Source of the DNA: Paenibacillus gallinarum
Lineage (GTDB): Bacteria; Bacillota; Bacilli; Paenibacillales; Paenibacillaceae
Assembly (NCBI RefSeq): GCF_014836635.1
Contig: NZ_JACSQL010000006.1
Span: 186,001-250,000 of the forward strand
Direction: 5' to 3'
Length of the DNA: 64,000 nucleotides
The notes under the pieces were generated by a model. It worked only from the letters and a program-made list of their open reading frames with translations, was not told the DNA's origin and did no database searches. Numbering within the stretch: the first letter of the stretch is position 1; every line of letters starts with the position of its first letter. The position numbers and the translations under genes were made by a program. Positions 42,306 through 51,497 of this stretch are shown here, piece by piece.

Positions 42306-43451
42306 TTAATTAAGCCATTTAAAAATATCTTCTTGAGCTATAGTCGCTACGCTATATAACAGAAGCATATCATCAAAATGATGTTCCTCTAGATACTCGT
42401 CTACATCCATCCGGAAGTAACGCATGTCAATCATATGAATGGTAGAGTAATGCTGGGCTAGAAACGGCACCATTGCATTAGCATAGGAGTCTTTAAACAC
42501 GATAATACTGCGATCTTTATTAGCTTCCTCATGAGGAATGTTGATCGTTACAAGCGGGTAGTTTCCGCCGAAAAACACCTTGTATTTATCCCGCTCATTC
42601 TGTGCATTCAAATCGTAAAAAGAATTCTTACATGTGTTCTGTCCCTCGATACAGACTTCGTATTCCTGAAGAGAAGTCTCCAGCAATTCTAGATGATCAG
42701 GAGTAATATTACGCTGGTTTGCCTTGGTATAAAATGTACCGTAGAACGAATCGCTGAACTGCTTTGCCTCAAGTGCTGCTTCAGGAGTAGGAGAGAGGCC
42801 AATCGTATCCGCAAAGGCTTGATATCCATAGTACGCGCCGCGTGTCGTCCAGTGATGATCGGTACGATAATAGATTTGTGCGGTACTTTTCTTCTGCTGT
42901 AGTACTTCTCTGATATCAACGGGCGCAACCCGTCCACTCAGTTCGCTAAAGATTTGATCCATCAGTGGTGACTGGGGAGCGTCCGTTGCTTCCGCATATT
43001 TGGGTAAATACTCGCCATTCAGCGTTTGGGAGTTGGGAACAAGCAGAAGAGATAACGAATCTACATCCTTCTGATGACGCTCAGCAAAACGAGCAATCTG
43101 TTTTATATTCTGGCCCAGCTGTTCCTCATCGTAAGTAAACCGTTCAAACAGATATCCTGAACTACCAAAGAATACTTGATTATTCTCCGTTTTGCCTGAC
43201 ATTCGCTCCATATCTGATTTGAGTCCGACCCAGTTGTCACGACCTACAAACTGATCCACCAGATAATCGTCCAGTTGATCTGTGTATCGTCCACTCCAGA
43301 GTTTGTCCCAGGAGAAGGAGGGGAACTTAGCTAAGACACGATTTTCAAATTCAGATAAGGTCCGGTCCGGTTCCCATAAGCTCCACATACCAAAACAGCT
43401 GATAAATAGAAGAAAGCCGCTGGTTACGATAACTGCTCTTTTACGATCCAA
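42306..43451 (-). CDS. DHHW-family (AlgX/AlgJ-like) extracellular acyl-transfer protein
   Basis: 381 residues with an N-terminal membrane anchor (AVIVTSGFLLFISCFGMW). The catalytic motif TDHHWT (about 192-197) and a later Ser-containing FKDSYANAM motif place it in the DHHW/AlgX SGNH-like group. These proteins transfer acyl groups to extracellular polysaccharide after export by an MBOAT protein. TTG start at 43451 behind GGAGGTGATG, 13 bp after the MBOAT stop, so the two act together. The polymer acylated is not known. Confidence 0.88.
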   Translation of the reverse strand: MDRKRAVIVTSGFLLFISCFGMWSLWEPDRTLSEFENRVLAKFPSFSWDKLWSGRYTDQLDDYLVDQFVGRDNWVGLKSDMERMSGKTENNQVFFGSSGYLFERFTYDEEQLGQNIKQIARFAERHQKDVDSLSLLLVPNSQTLNGEYLPKYAEATDAPQSPLMDQIFSELSGRVAPVDIREVLQQKKSTAQIYYRTDHHWTTRGAYYGYQAFADTIGLSPTPEAALEAKQFSDSFYGTFYTKANQRNITPDHLELLETSLQEYEVCIEGQNTCKNSFYDLNAQNERDKYKVFFGGNYPLVTINIPHEEANKDRSIIVFKDSYANAMVPFLAQHYSTIHMIDMRYFRMDVDEYLEEHHFDDMLLLYSVATIAQEDIFKWLN

Positions 43452-43464
43452 TCATCATCACCTC

Positions 43465-44871
43465 CTAAAAACGGAAATACAGAAATGGATTATACGAGTC
43501 ATCAATAATGTACGCTGTGGAAGCGAGCAGAAGGATGGTTAAGACAATCGCTTCGAGGATCGCCATGACTGTACGATTCATTCTGTTATTTAATTTTGAT
43601 GCCAAACGAGCTGCAATAGGTGTCGAGGCGAACGTTAATATCACGAGCAGTGCTCCATACGATTGTAAATAGTAAAGATTCGTTCTACTTATCCATTCCG
43701 CTTGGCTAAATCCAAGCATCACATAAAGATAGTGAGGAAGTAGAGCAAGATCCTCAATAGCGAATAAGGTCCAGCCAATCAGGATGACAGCTATAAAATA
43801 CAGGTGCCGGAAAGGACGCCAGATCCTTTCAAGCCATTTTCCAAGCCATAACTTCTCGATCACAATAAGGAAACCAAAGTACAAGCCCCACAGCACAAAG
43901 TTCCAGCTCGCTCCATGCCATAATCCAGTCAAAAACCAGACAATAAATAGGTTTACGAGAAGCCTCCACTTACGAACCCTGCTTCCCCCGAGCGGGAAAT
44001 ATACATAATCTCGAAACCACGAGCCGAGCGTAATATGCCATCTTCGCCAGAACTCGGAAGCATTTTCAGATATGTAGGGATAACGAAAGTTCTCAGGAAA
44101 TTCAAAGCCGAGCATTCTACCAAGTCCAATGGCCATATCTGAATAACCGCTGAAGTCAAAATAAATCTGAAAAGCAAACGCAAGAATCCCAATCCACGCA
44201 CCCATGATGGTTAATTCACTGCTTCCAGATAGCGTAGTGTCCCAAAGCATTCCAATGTTATTGGCAAGCAGTACTTTTTTGGCTAGACCGATGATAAAGC
44301 GGCGCACACCACTTGCAAAAAGCTCCATGGATACGTGGCGGCGAGCGAGCTGTTTATCAATATCTTCATACCTGACAATAGGTCCTGCTACTAACTGCGG
44401 GAACATGGATACAAATGCTGCAAAGTTGATAAAACTCCGCTGCGCACGAACATTTCGCCGGTAAACATCAATCATATAGGACATCGTTTGGAACGTATAA
44501 AAAGAAATTCCAATCGGAAGCGGCAGATCGAGAGCCGCAAAGTTAGTACCCAGCAGATCGTTCGCAGAATGAATAAGAAAATCAGCATATTTGAAAAAAC
44601 TGAGTACGCCAATATTTACGATCAGGGAGAATACAAGGATAAATCGGCGTATTTTCTCGCGCTGCTCATATCGATCCATTAGGAGCCCATTCATGTAATC
44701 TATCACTGAGGAAAACAGTAGAAGAAGAATATAAACCGGTTCTCCCCAAGCGTAAAAAAGCAAACTAATAAGAAGAAGCGCCGCATTCTTCCATCGCTGC
44801 GGCGCTACAAAATATACTAATAAAGCTGCGGGTAAAAAGTAAAACAAAAAGGCTACAGAGCTAAAAACCAA
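43465..44871 (-). CDS. MBOAT-family O-acyltransferase (AlgI/DltB-like)
   Basis: A 468-residue polytopic membrane protein with about eleven helices. The MBOAT hallmarks are present: FQIYFDFSGYSDMAIGLGRMLG (about 235-256), SEFWRRWHITLGSWFRDYVYFPLGG (its WRRWH about 275) and the catalytic His in LTGLWHGASWNF (about 321). It passes acyl groups across the membrane for polysaccharide acylation with the DHHW partner. TTG start behind GGAGGG. The upstream DUF4358 lipoprotein belongs to the same operon. Confidence 0.93.
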   Translation of the reverse strand: MVFSSVAFLFYFLPAALLVYFVAPQRWKNAALLLISLLFYAWGEPVYILLLLFSSVIDYMNGLLMDRYEQREKIRRFILVFSLIVNIGVLSFFKYADFLIHSANDLLGTNFAALDLPLPIGISFYTFQTMSYMIDVYRRNVRAQRSFINFAAFVSMFPQLVAGPIVRYEDIDKQLARRHVSMELFASGVRRFIIGLAKKVLLANNIGMLWDTTLSGSSELTIMGAWIGILAFAFQIYFDFSGYSDMAIGLGRMLGFEFPENFRYPYISENASEFWRRWHITLGSWFRDYVYFPLGGSRVRKWRLLVNLFIVWFLTGLWHGASWNFVLWGLYFGFLIVIEKLWLGKWLERIWRPFRHLYFIAVILIGWTLFAIEDLALLPHYLYVMLGFSQAEWISRTNLYYLQSYGALLVILTFASTPIAARLASKLNNRMNRTVMAILEAIVLTILLLASTAYIIDDSYNPFLYFRF

Positions 44872-44909
44872 GGATATTCCCTCCAGTCTTCCTTCAAAGG
44901 GCTCGTGAA

Positions 44910-45410
44910 TTATTTGCTCTCGGAAGTCAAAGCATTTGTAAAGGCTTGTTCCATTCTTTCAGCATCGTTTGAAATTAAGAGTGCCAAATAGTTGCCTTGT
45001 TGCTTAATAATGTGGTTCTTCACTTTTTCGTATTGTTCTGGTAAATAAGTACTCCAATTTCGTTCTTGATTAGCAACTTCTTTCTCCAGTGCAGCTTTTA
45101 GTTCTTCTACATTCGAAGCATCAGATGCTTTTAAAATAATAAATTCATCGGCATGTACATTCATCATCGCTTTCATGTACTGTCCTTCTTCAATAATCGT
45201 CGGATCAATACCTAAGTTTCTTGCCGTCTCTGTATCTTCTTTGAGATTTATGTCGAAGAACTGGTCTTTATTCATCTCCGTTTTCTGCATAATAACTTCC
45301 ATTAATTCACTTACCGGTACGTTAACTTCATTAACTTCCTCCGCTTTTTGTGTTCCACATCCAGCGATCACCATCGTAAACGTCATTAACATCAAAATCA
45401 TTTTCTTCAT
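44910..45410 (-). CDS. DUF4358 lipoprotein
   Basis: 166 residues with a signal peptide and lipobox MVIAGC (Cys18), then a DUF4358 domain (VPVSELMEVIMQKTEM...ADEFIILKASDASNVEELKAAL). DUF4358 lipoproteins are commonly encoded with MBOAT/DHHW acylation genes in Firmicutes. Their part in the pathway is not known. AGAAGGAG precedes the ATG. First gene of the three-gene operon and divergent from kimA. Confidence 0.88.
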   Translation of the reverse strand: MKKMILMLMTFTMVIAGCGTQKAEEVNEVNVPVSELMEVIMQKTEMNKDQFFDINLKEDTETARNLGIDPTIIEEGQYMKAMMNVHADEFIILKASDASNVEELKAALEKEVANQERNWSTYLPEQYEKVKNHIIKQQGNYLALLISNDAERMEQAFTNALTSESK

Positions 45411-45732
45411 TTCTTAGCAACTCCTTCTAATTCTCATGATGTGAAATATTCTTTCCTTAGAGTTAGACAAATTAATCATTTAGAAGGTTCCCTTTTCAAA
45501 AAAAACTTTTTTTTCTCTAAAAAAACACAATCGAACGAGATAAATAAAGCTACGAAGAGATTTTTAATCTGCGGTACATAATTCCTGTATGTATTCGGCT
45601 TCGTTTGATTTCTTTAGACCTTCGTGCTCCTTTACCATTTAAAGGCAATGGGAGTATGATTCATCTGCTGAGAGGATAAACACATAGAAAAGAAAACTCA
45701 GCACTAGATACGGGGTAAAGAGGGAGATCTTT
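45411..45732. other. 322-bp divergent region DUF4358 operon / kimA
   Basis: AT-rich, with A- and T-tracts near 45500-45530 and an imperfect inverted repeat TGCTGAG (45666-45672) / CTCAGCA (45697-45703) before kimA. The conserved elements of a ydaO-type c-di-AMP riboswitch were looked for and not seen. Confidence 0.45.
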
Positions 45733-47553
45733 ATGGTTAGAAAAATGAAGCGATTATTGATTGGACGCCCTATGAAAAACAGCGAACTAGAAGGAGAGAA
45801 ACTAAGTAAATTAAAGGCGCTCGCCGTACTTTCTTCGGATGCATTATCGTCCGTAGCTTATGGTACAGAACAAATTCTCATTGTTTTGATGGCAGTGGGT
45901 GCTGCAGCTGCCTGGTATTCCATACCGATTTCACTTGCAGTACTCGGACTACTCGTCATTCTAATATTCTCATATAGACAAACGATTTATTCATACCCAT
46001 CAGGCGGGGGCGCCTATATCGTAGCAAAAGATAACATCGGGTTATCAAGCGGTCTGCTCGCAGGAGGATCTCTGCTTGTCGATTACATCTTGACTGTTGC
46101 CGTAAGCTCTTCCGCAGGAACGGATGCCATTACATCCGCTTTTCCAGTACTTCATGATTACCGGGTGCTTATTGCACTCACCATGATTCTACTGCTCACG
46201 ATCCTAAATCTGAGAGGGATTACGGAGTCTGCTTCCGTACTTGCATTACCGGTTTACTTATTTGTCTTTGCCATTGTTGTACTGATTATTACCGGATTTG
46301 TTAAATATGCGATGGGCGGAGCAGAACCAGCCGTTCCAGTGGAATGGGGGAGCGCCGCAAACAATGTAAGTCTCTTTCTCTTGTTAAAAGCTTTCAGTTC
46401 GGGGTGTTCTGCGCTGACAGGTGTAGAAGCGGTATCCAATGCCATTCCTAACTTCCGGGCTCCAGCAGAGAAGAATGCTGCAAAAACGTTAGTCATGATG
46501 GGGTCTATACTTGGTTTTATGTTTATAGGTATCAGCTTACTTGCCTACTGGTATGGGATTATACCAAGCGAAAAAGAAACGGTCGTATCGCAAATTGCGA
46601 ATTCCGTTTTTGGCAGGGGGACGATTTATTACATCATCCAAGGGATTACGGCACTCATTCTATTTTTAGCAGCAAATACGGCTTATTCTGCTTTTCCATT
46701 ACTTGCCTTTATGTTAGCAAAAGATAAATTTATGCCGCATATGTTTCTCGTCCGCGGTGATCGGCTTGGTTATTCCAACGGTATCATTTTCCTTGGGGTT
46801 CTATCAGCTGTACTTGTGATTGCTTTCCACGGGAATACAGAAGGATTAATTCCACTGTATGCAGTTGGGGTATTTATCCCCTTTACCTTGTCCCAACTCG
46901 GTATGATGATCCGCTGGATTAAGCTGAAACCATCTGGTTGGCAAATTAAGCTTCTTATTAATACGGTTGGTATGCTGACTACGCTAAGTATTACACTGAT
47001 CTTTATTTTCACTAAATTCAGTCAAGTATGGGCCGTCTTTATTTTCTTACCGCTGGTCATTTGGATCTTTATGCGAATTCACCGTCACTATATTCATGTA
47101 GCAGATCAGCTTCGGATTAATATCCAGGAAGATAAACTACAGATTAAAGGAAGTACGGTCGTCGTTCCAATTGGGGGGATCACAAATGTTGTTCGCAATT
47201 CACTCAGTTATGCCAAGTCATTAACCGATAATGTGGTAGCTGTATATGTTGGGTTTGATGATGACAGCATTCATAAGATGGAAGAGAAGTGGGAGGGATG
47301 GAACCCAGGCGTTAGACTCATCACCCTGAAATCGAGTTACCGAAGTATTGTAAAGCCGCTCATAAAATTTATAGATACGGTGGAATGGAAGAAAAATGAG
47401 ACAGATCATATTACTATTTTGATTCCGCAGTTTATTACAAAACATTGGTGGCAGTATGTTCTTCATAATCAAACCAGCCTGCTGCTTCGAGCTTATCTTT
47501 TCCGGCATAAGGACGTCGTCATTTCTACAGTGACTTATCATCTTGATAAATAA
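45733..47553 (+). CDS. kimA: High-affinity potassium importer KimA (APC superfamily)
   Basis: A 606-residue proton-coupled K+ importer, formerly YdaO. The N-terminus (KALAVLSSDALSSVAYGTEQ, about 28-47), the first-helix region and SYPSGGGAYIVAKDNIG match KimA closely. Twelve helices precede a cytosolic C-terminal domain (about 470-606) that binds c-di-AMP in B. subtilis KimA. Length is almost identical to the B. subtilis protein. AGGGAG precedes the ATG. In Bacillus the gene is preceded by a c-di-AMP riboswitch, which I do not see here. Monocistronic. Confidence 0.92.
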   Translation: MVRKMKRLLIGRPMKNSELEGEKLSKLKALAVLSSDALSSVAYGTEQILIVLMAVGAAAAWYSIPISLAVLGLLVILIFSYRQTIYSYPSGGGAYIVAKDNIGLSSGLLAGGSLLVDYILTVAVSSSAGTDAITSAFPVLHDYRVLIALTMILLLTILNLRGITESASVLALPVYLFVFAIVVLIITGFVKYAMGGAEPAVPVEWGSAANNVSLFLLLKAFSSGCSALTGVEAVSNAIPNFRAPAEKNAAKTLVMMGSILGFMFIGISLLAYWYGIIPSEKETVVSQIANSVFGRGTIYYIIQGITALILFLAANTAYSAFPLLAFMLAKDKFMPHMFLVRGDRLGYSNGIIFLGVLSAVLVIAFHGNTEGLIPLYAVGVFIPFTLSQLGMMIRWIKLKPSGWQIKLLINTVGMLTTLSITLIFIFTKFSQVWAVFIFLPLVIWIFMRIHRHYIHVADQLRINIQEDKLQIKGSTVVVPIGGITNVVRNSLSYAKSLTDNVVAVYVGFDDDSIHKMEEKWEGWNPGVRLITLKSSYRSIVKPLIKFIDTVEWKKNETDHITILIPQFITKHWWQYVLHNQTSLLLRAYLFRHKDVVISTVTYHLDK

Positions 47554-47559
47554 TAGGGA

Positions 47560-47593
47560 AGAAGCCGTCTCTTAGGAGGCGGTTTTCTTTTTA
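47560..47593 (+). terminator. Intrinsic terminator after kimA
   Basis: AAGCCGTCTC pairs with GAGGCGGTTTT, T-rich tail. Confidence 0.82.
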
Positions 47594-47678
47594 ATAAGGA
47601 GGATTCGATAATCAAAGCTAAATATGTTACTCTTTAAGGTAGCATTTGATTACTAAGTAACTAAAGGTGGATTTGTCT

Positions 47679-48068
47679 TTGAAACGAGAGAAAAACAAAA
47701 AAAATATACTCACTTTTGTAAAAGAAAATAAGGAACTTGAAGTACCGATCAAAGCAACAGGTTCTTTGAACTGGGTTGGCTCTTTTCGCCTATTTAATGC
47801 ATATCGAAAAGTAAAACCTACGCGTATGATTCTGCCTGCGCTCATTATATTGTATTTTATTTTGGCTCAGATGATCATAATGTTCTTCTCCATCCTGGTG
47901 TCCACGTCATTTTTCCCAGCCTTTCTGGTAGGTTTTGCGGTATGGGCACTGTTGAACAAATATTTAATCTGGGTGCTAAAAGAAACTACGGTCAGAACGG
48001 TGATCAAAGAAGGATATACACCTCTTGAAAATGCAGACAAGCAGTACGTAGATTCTCTGTATCTATAA
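47679..48068 (+). CDS. Hypothetical two-helix membrane protein
   Basis: About 129 residues. A charged cytoplasmic N-terminus of about 48 residues precedes two adjacent membrane helices (MILPALIILYFILAQMIIMF and FFPAFLVGFAVWALL) and a short polar tail. No family recognised. The open frame begins with GTG at 47667, but AAAGGTGG overlaps it, so the TTG at 47679 is the likely start. It is followed by a terminator and has no operon partner. Confidence 0.65.
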   Translation: MKREKNKKNILTFVKENKELEVPIKATGSLNWVGSFRLFNAYRKVKPTRMILPALIILYFILAQMIIMFFSILVSTSFFPAFLVGFAVWALLNKYLIWVLKETTVRTVIKEGYTPLENADKQYVDSLYL

Positions 48069-48095
48069 TTTTGATGTGTCACATAGCTGTTACTC

Positions 48096-48125
48096 AAAAA
48101 ACCGTCATGTACGGTTTTTTTGTTT
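48096..48125 (+). terminator. Intrinsic terminator
   Basis: AAAAACCGT pairs with ACGGTTTTT over a 5-nt loop, T-run follows. Confidence 0.85.
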
Positions 48126-48242
48126 TTTATAAACCAAGATAAGCAAAATAACCCATTTTAATGTAGATTTATAGTAGAATAGTAGTGGTAGTTACTAGAT
48201 TTATAGTTAATTACCACCACTACAGAAGAATGGGGAAAACAT

Positions 48243-49493
48243 ATGAGACCATGGGGAAAATTAATTTTAAGCTGTGCCATACTACTAGGAGGTACTGTAG
48301 GAAGTACCGGTATTCCTTCCACTTATGCAGCAACGAATCAAGTAAAAATAGTGCTGGACGGTTACTCACTTCCGTTCCCAGTAGCACCTGTCGTTATTAG
48401 CGGAACAACAATGGTTCCTTTCAGAGCTATTTCTGAAGCCCTCGGTATTAATGTACAGTGGAATCAGAAACTTAAAAAAATTACAGCAACGAAACAGACT
48501 GATGAAGGAAGTAAAGTCGTAGAACTCACAATGGGAAGTAAGACAGCTAAAGTAAATGGACAAAATGTACCTCTTACTCTCGCACCAAGGACCATCAGTA
48601 ATACAACCATGATCCCGCTTAGCTTCTTCAGTCAGCAGTTTGGAGCAGCCGTCGGCTGGAATCAAGCCGCAAAGACCGTGTCAATCACTTCTCCAAGAGA
48701 AGAAATGTATACAATGGGATTCTATGCTCTTCGCTCTTATGATGAAATCAAGTATCTGCCAAGCCTGGATGCTGCCGCTTTCGGTTGGGGACGAATTGAC
48801 CGGGAAGGAAACTTCACAACCACAGGTGACGAATATAAATGGCCTTCTTCACTAGGAGACATCACAGGAGAGAGTATTGTACAAGAAGCACAGAGCGTGG
48901 GGACAGCTTCTTCTTTCATGGTATATGCCTTAGATGGGCAGCTTGAGCTTACGAAGAATTTAGAAGACAAGCAGCTTCAAGCTAAGACAATTGAGGGTAT
49001 CGTGACTACGGCGGTAGAAAAAGGGTTTAAAGGAATTACACTTGATTTCGAAGGGCTTGGACTCACTGGTGATTCTGCCAAGGTGAAAAGTGATTACAAT
49101 GCTTTTGTCAAAGCGATTGCTACACGGGCTCACTCGGAAGGACTTACCTTAACTCTTGCTCTCCATCCAATTAACAGTTCCTACAAAGGCTACGACTACA
49201 AAACGCTAGGAAATCTGGCTGATGAACTTATTATCATGGCATATGCCTTCGAAAATGAAAAAGGACCCGAACCTCTTGCCAAGGTAGACGAAGCGATTCG
49301 CCTTGCACTGAAAGAGACAAGTAAAGATAAACTGCTCCTTGGTATTTCCAGAGGCAGTGAAGATGCAGCAAGCATTAATAGTAAGATTGGTCTTGCCAAA
49401 CGGTACGATCTCAAAGGAATAGCACTGTGGAGACTAGGCATTATTGGTCCTGCGGCTTGGACTGAGATGAATAAGTCCATTGTACTTGACTAA
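48243..49493 (+). CDS. Secreted protein: copper-amine-oxidase-type stalk domain plus GH18 (SleL/YaaH-like) domain
   Basis: 416 residues. Signal peptide (LILSCAILLGGTVGSTG...YAA). An N-terminal copper_amine_oxidN1 stalk domain, common in Paenibacillus surface proteins, has GTTMVPFRAISEALGINVQWN and a second half-repeat MIPLSFFSQQFGAAVGWN (residues about 35-150). The C-terminal GH18 barrel has the catalytic motif GITLDFEGLG (about 262-271) and MAYAFENE. It likely cleaves peptidoglycan or chitin-like polymers at the cell surface. The ATG is preceded only by AGAATGGGG. An imperfect hairpin lies in the leader. Confidence 0.88.
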   Translation: MRPWGKLILSCAILLGGTVGSTGIPSTYAATNQVKIVLDGYSLPFPVAPVVISGTTMVPFRAISEALGINVQWNQKLKKITATKQTDEGSKVVELTMGSKTAKVNGQNVPLTLAPRTISNTTMIPLSFFSQQFGAAVGWNQAAKTVSITSPREEMYTMGFYALRSYDEIKYLPSLDAAAFGWGRIDREGNFTTTGDEYKWPSSLGDITGESIVQEAQSVGTASSFMVYALDGQLELTKNLEDKQLQAKTIEGIVTTAVEKGFKGITLDFEGLGLTGDSAKVKSDYNAFVKAIATRAHSEGLTLTLALHPINSSYKGYDYKTLGNLADELIIMAYAFENEKGPEPLAKVDEAIRLALKETSKDKLLLGISRGSEDAASINSKIGLAKRYDLKGIALWRLGIIGPAAWTEMNKSIVLD

Positions 49494-49521
49494 TTAAACT
49501 CATTCTTCATAAAAGTAAGCT

Positions 49522-49562
49522 AAAGAACACAGCCCCTTGTTTGTGAGGTTGTGTTCTTTTTA
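49522..49562 (+). terminator. Intrinsic terminator after the GH18 gene
   Basis: AAAGAACACAGCC pairs with GGTTGTGTTCTTT, T-rich tail. Confidence 0.87.
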
Positions 49563-49729
49563 TTGTTATGGAATGAATCGATTTCATTATACCTTTTAAT
49601 AAGTGAAGAAATTGAAATTTCTTTCATCGGTAAATATTTGGAACTTGTTTTTCCTGAATTTAACTGATCATTTCTATAAACATCCTATATAATATGGAAA
49701 CAAACGATTTTTAGAAAGAGGGATGAGAC

Positions 49730-50107
49730 ATGGGTTTTTTTGATGGATTGCTAGGAAATGCTTCTCAAGTCAATTTAAATGAAATACAGAAGGAGTTTGC
49801 TCCTTTGCTTGCTCCAAATGAACAAATTGAGCGTGCGTACAAATTAATAAGGGATATGTTTATTTTTACGAATAAGCGTCTGATTATTGTCGATAAACAA
49901 GGATTAACAGGGAGAAAAGTGGAGTATCATTCAATTCCATATAAAAGTATCTCGCATTATTCCATTGAGACGGCAGGGCATTTCGATATGGAAGCTGAGC
50001 TGAAAATCTATATCTCCAGCAGTACGGTACCGATTCAGAAAAACTTTAATAAAAGTACAAATATTTATGAAGTACAAAGTGTATTGTCCTATTATATTTT
50101 GAATTAA
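49730..50107 (+). CDS. Bacterial PH-domain protein
   Basis: A 125-residue soluble protein made of one bacterial pleckstrin-homology-like domain (EQIERAYKLIRDMFIFTNKRLIIVDKQGLTGRKVEYHSIPYKSI; its core FIFTNKRLIIVDKQG about 43-57). Function of this family is unknown. GAGGGATGAGAC precedes the ATG. It stands upstream of the membrane-protein pair on the same strand, 62 bp away. Confidence 0.87.
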   Translation: MGFFDGLLGNASQVNLNEIQKEFAPLLAPNEQIERAYKLIRDMFIFTNKRLIIVDKQGLTGRKVEYHSIPYKSISHYSIETAGHFDMEAELKIYISSSTVPIQKNFNKSTNIYEVQSVLSYYILN

Positions 50108-50169
50108 ATGAAACAAGCAGATATCAGTCATCATGGACAGTCAGGAGCGAGAAAATTAGTTCGATTGAA

Positions 50170-50772
50170 ATGTTAAACCATATACTCTTTGCAGCAAGCG
50201 TGGTCTTCGTTTGCTGCATCGTTAGTATTTTTTGTATTTGGCTAAGTAGAGGTATGTTAAAGCTCTATAGAATTGTTAGAAGAGTAAGAATCAGCCAAGC
50301 GTATTTAGACCCACCGGAACGTTTGAGGCTAGGAGAGTGGGCTGAACTGTTTTTATATGGGACAGCTATATTAACTCTTTTATTTTTTTGTATCATTCGA
50401 ATTGTTATCGTTTTTCTAGGACCTGAAGATGCGATGGTTCTACCTGAATCTGAAAGTCTAACATATAGAGATATTGTATTGTACTTCTTCAATGGACGCA
50501 GAAATGAACTTGGGTGGAATCATTACATTGCGATTAGTTTAAATTCTTTAGGTGCTTTCTTTTTTGTTATCTTACTCATTATCTTGATTCTTAAATTGGC
50601 GTTAGCTATATCTGATAAATTGAGAAAAGAGCGATCCTTTCGTAGTGGAAAAGGAATGAGATTGTTAGGTAAAGAAGAAAGCAGGATAAGTACGAAATTT
50701 GTAAGTATATTCGTTTTTTTATCCGGGATTTTTCGTTATACAAGCCAACTATTTCTTTACTGGTATGAATAG
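50170..50772 (+). CDS. Hypothetical polytopic membrane protein (paralogue of the next gene)
   Basis: 200 residues with three or four hydrophobic segments. A middle segment, NGRRNELGWNHYIAISLNSLGAFF, resembles SGDLSEIMWNDYIALALYLVGA of the next gene, so the pair arose by duplication. No known family. The ribosome binding site is poor. The cytosolic tail is rich in Lys/Arg. Confidence 0.6.
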   Translation: MLNHILFAASVVFVCCIVSIFCIWLSRGMLKLYRIVRRVRISQAYLDPPERLRLGEWAELFLYGTAILTLLFFCIIRIVIVFLGPEDAMVLPESESLTYRDIVLYFFNGRRNELGWNHYIAISLNSLGAFFFVILLIILILKLALAISDKLRKERSFRSGKGMRLLGKEESRISTKFVSIFVFLSGIFRYTSQLFLYWYE

Positions 50773-50806
50773 ATAAAAGTAAGATGCCTCTTAGTACAGT
50801 CATCAA

Positions 50807-51145
50807 ATGAAGGGAAAATGGATTTTGGATAATGACGCAAGGACAGGGTTTACAGTAACATTGCAACGTATCATAAGCGGAGATCTGAGCGAAATCATGT
50901 GGAATGATTATATAGCTCTAGCCTTATACTTGGTGGGCGCGATCTGGCTTATTTCTTCTCTATATGTAGATATCAGACGGTTCTTTAAGCGAAGAATGAA
51001 AAAGCGTCAAGGTAGGAGTGAAAGGGACATCTTCTCAAGAAGATGGGAACAACATGCACGGGCGCGTAAGTCGTGTGGATATATAGAGCCTGGGATACTC
51101 ATCGCGGTTGCCTTTTTGTTTAGAGATTGGTATACCCTTTTCTAA
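50807..51145 (+). CDS. Shorter paralogue of the preceding membrane protein, probably truncated
   Basis: 112 residues with one clear hydrophobic segment (DYIALALYLVGAIWLISSLYV) and a strongly basic tail (RRFFKRRMKKRQGRSERD). It lacks the N-terminal helices of the preceding protein, and the extreme C-terminus ends abruptly. It may be a decayed copy. The start codon has no good ribosome binding site. Confidence 0.45.
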   Translation: MKGKWILDNDARTGFTVTLQRIISGDLSEIMWNDYIALALYLVGAIWLISSLYVDIRRFFKRRMKKRQGRSERDIFSRRWEQHARARKSCGYIEPGILIAVAFLFRDWYTLF

Positions 51146-51210
51146 ATGGATATTGTCTATAGCATTTATTGTGATTTGATATTATACTGTAAAAAATATA
51201 CATATGTTTG

Positions 51211-51478
51211 TGATGATGGGTCTCGTTATTCGGAAGTGAATCTACAGAGAACTGCCGGTATGCTGAGAGGCAGGATGATGGCCGAAGAACTGCTCACCCC
51301 GGAGCAAGAGTGGATCATATTGTCATAATGATTGATACTCCGTCTAACCAGCGTTAACTGGTCTTTAAGATGTGGTGAGATATAAGATGTAGACTGTCTA
51401 TATTTCATCACAAAGAAGAGTGGTACCGCGTCAGACTTTGCCTGTCGCCTCTTTTGAGGCGGCGGGCTTTTTATTTTC
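51211..51478 (+). promoter_or_regulatory. T-box riboswitch leader of a methyltransferase gene
   Basis: T-box core AGTGGTACCGCG at 51419-51430. A terminator (GTCGCCTC / GAGGCGGC) with T-run follows to about 51478. A Stem I motif AGAGAACTGCCGGTATGCTG is at 51248-51267. The specifier region near 51284-51296 reads GAAGAACTGCTCA; candidates are UGC (Cys), CUC (Leu) or AAC (Asn), and none fits all spacing rules. Target is the methyltransferase at 51498. Confidence 0.8.
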
Positions 51479-51497
51479 GATAAGGGAGGCAGTTGCT

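Noticed and set aside
45411..45732. ydaO/yuaA c-di-AMP riboswitch expected before kimA
   Set aside because: The conserved sequence blocks were not found by eye, so it is not annotated.
48182..48223. Inverted repeat GTAGTGG / CCACTAC before the GH18 gene
   Set aside because: Only seven pairs with mismatches next to them; not enough to call an operator or riboswitch.
51146..51328. 60-residue open frame upstream of the methyltransferase
   Set aside because: It overlaps the T-box Stem I region and has no ribosome binding site.
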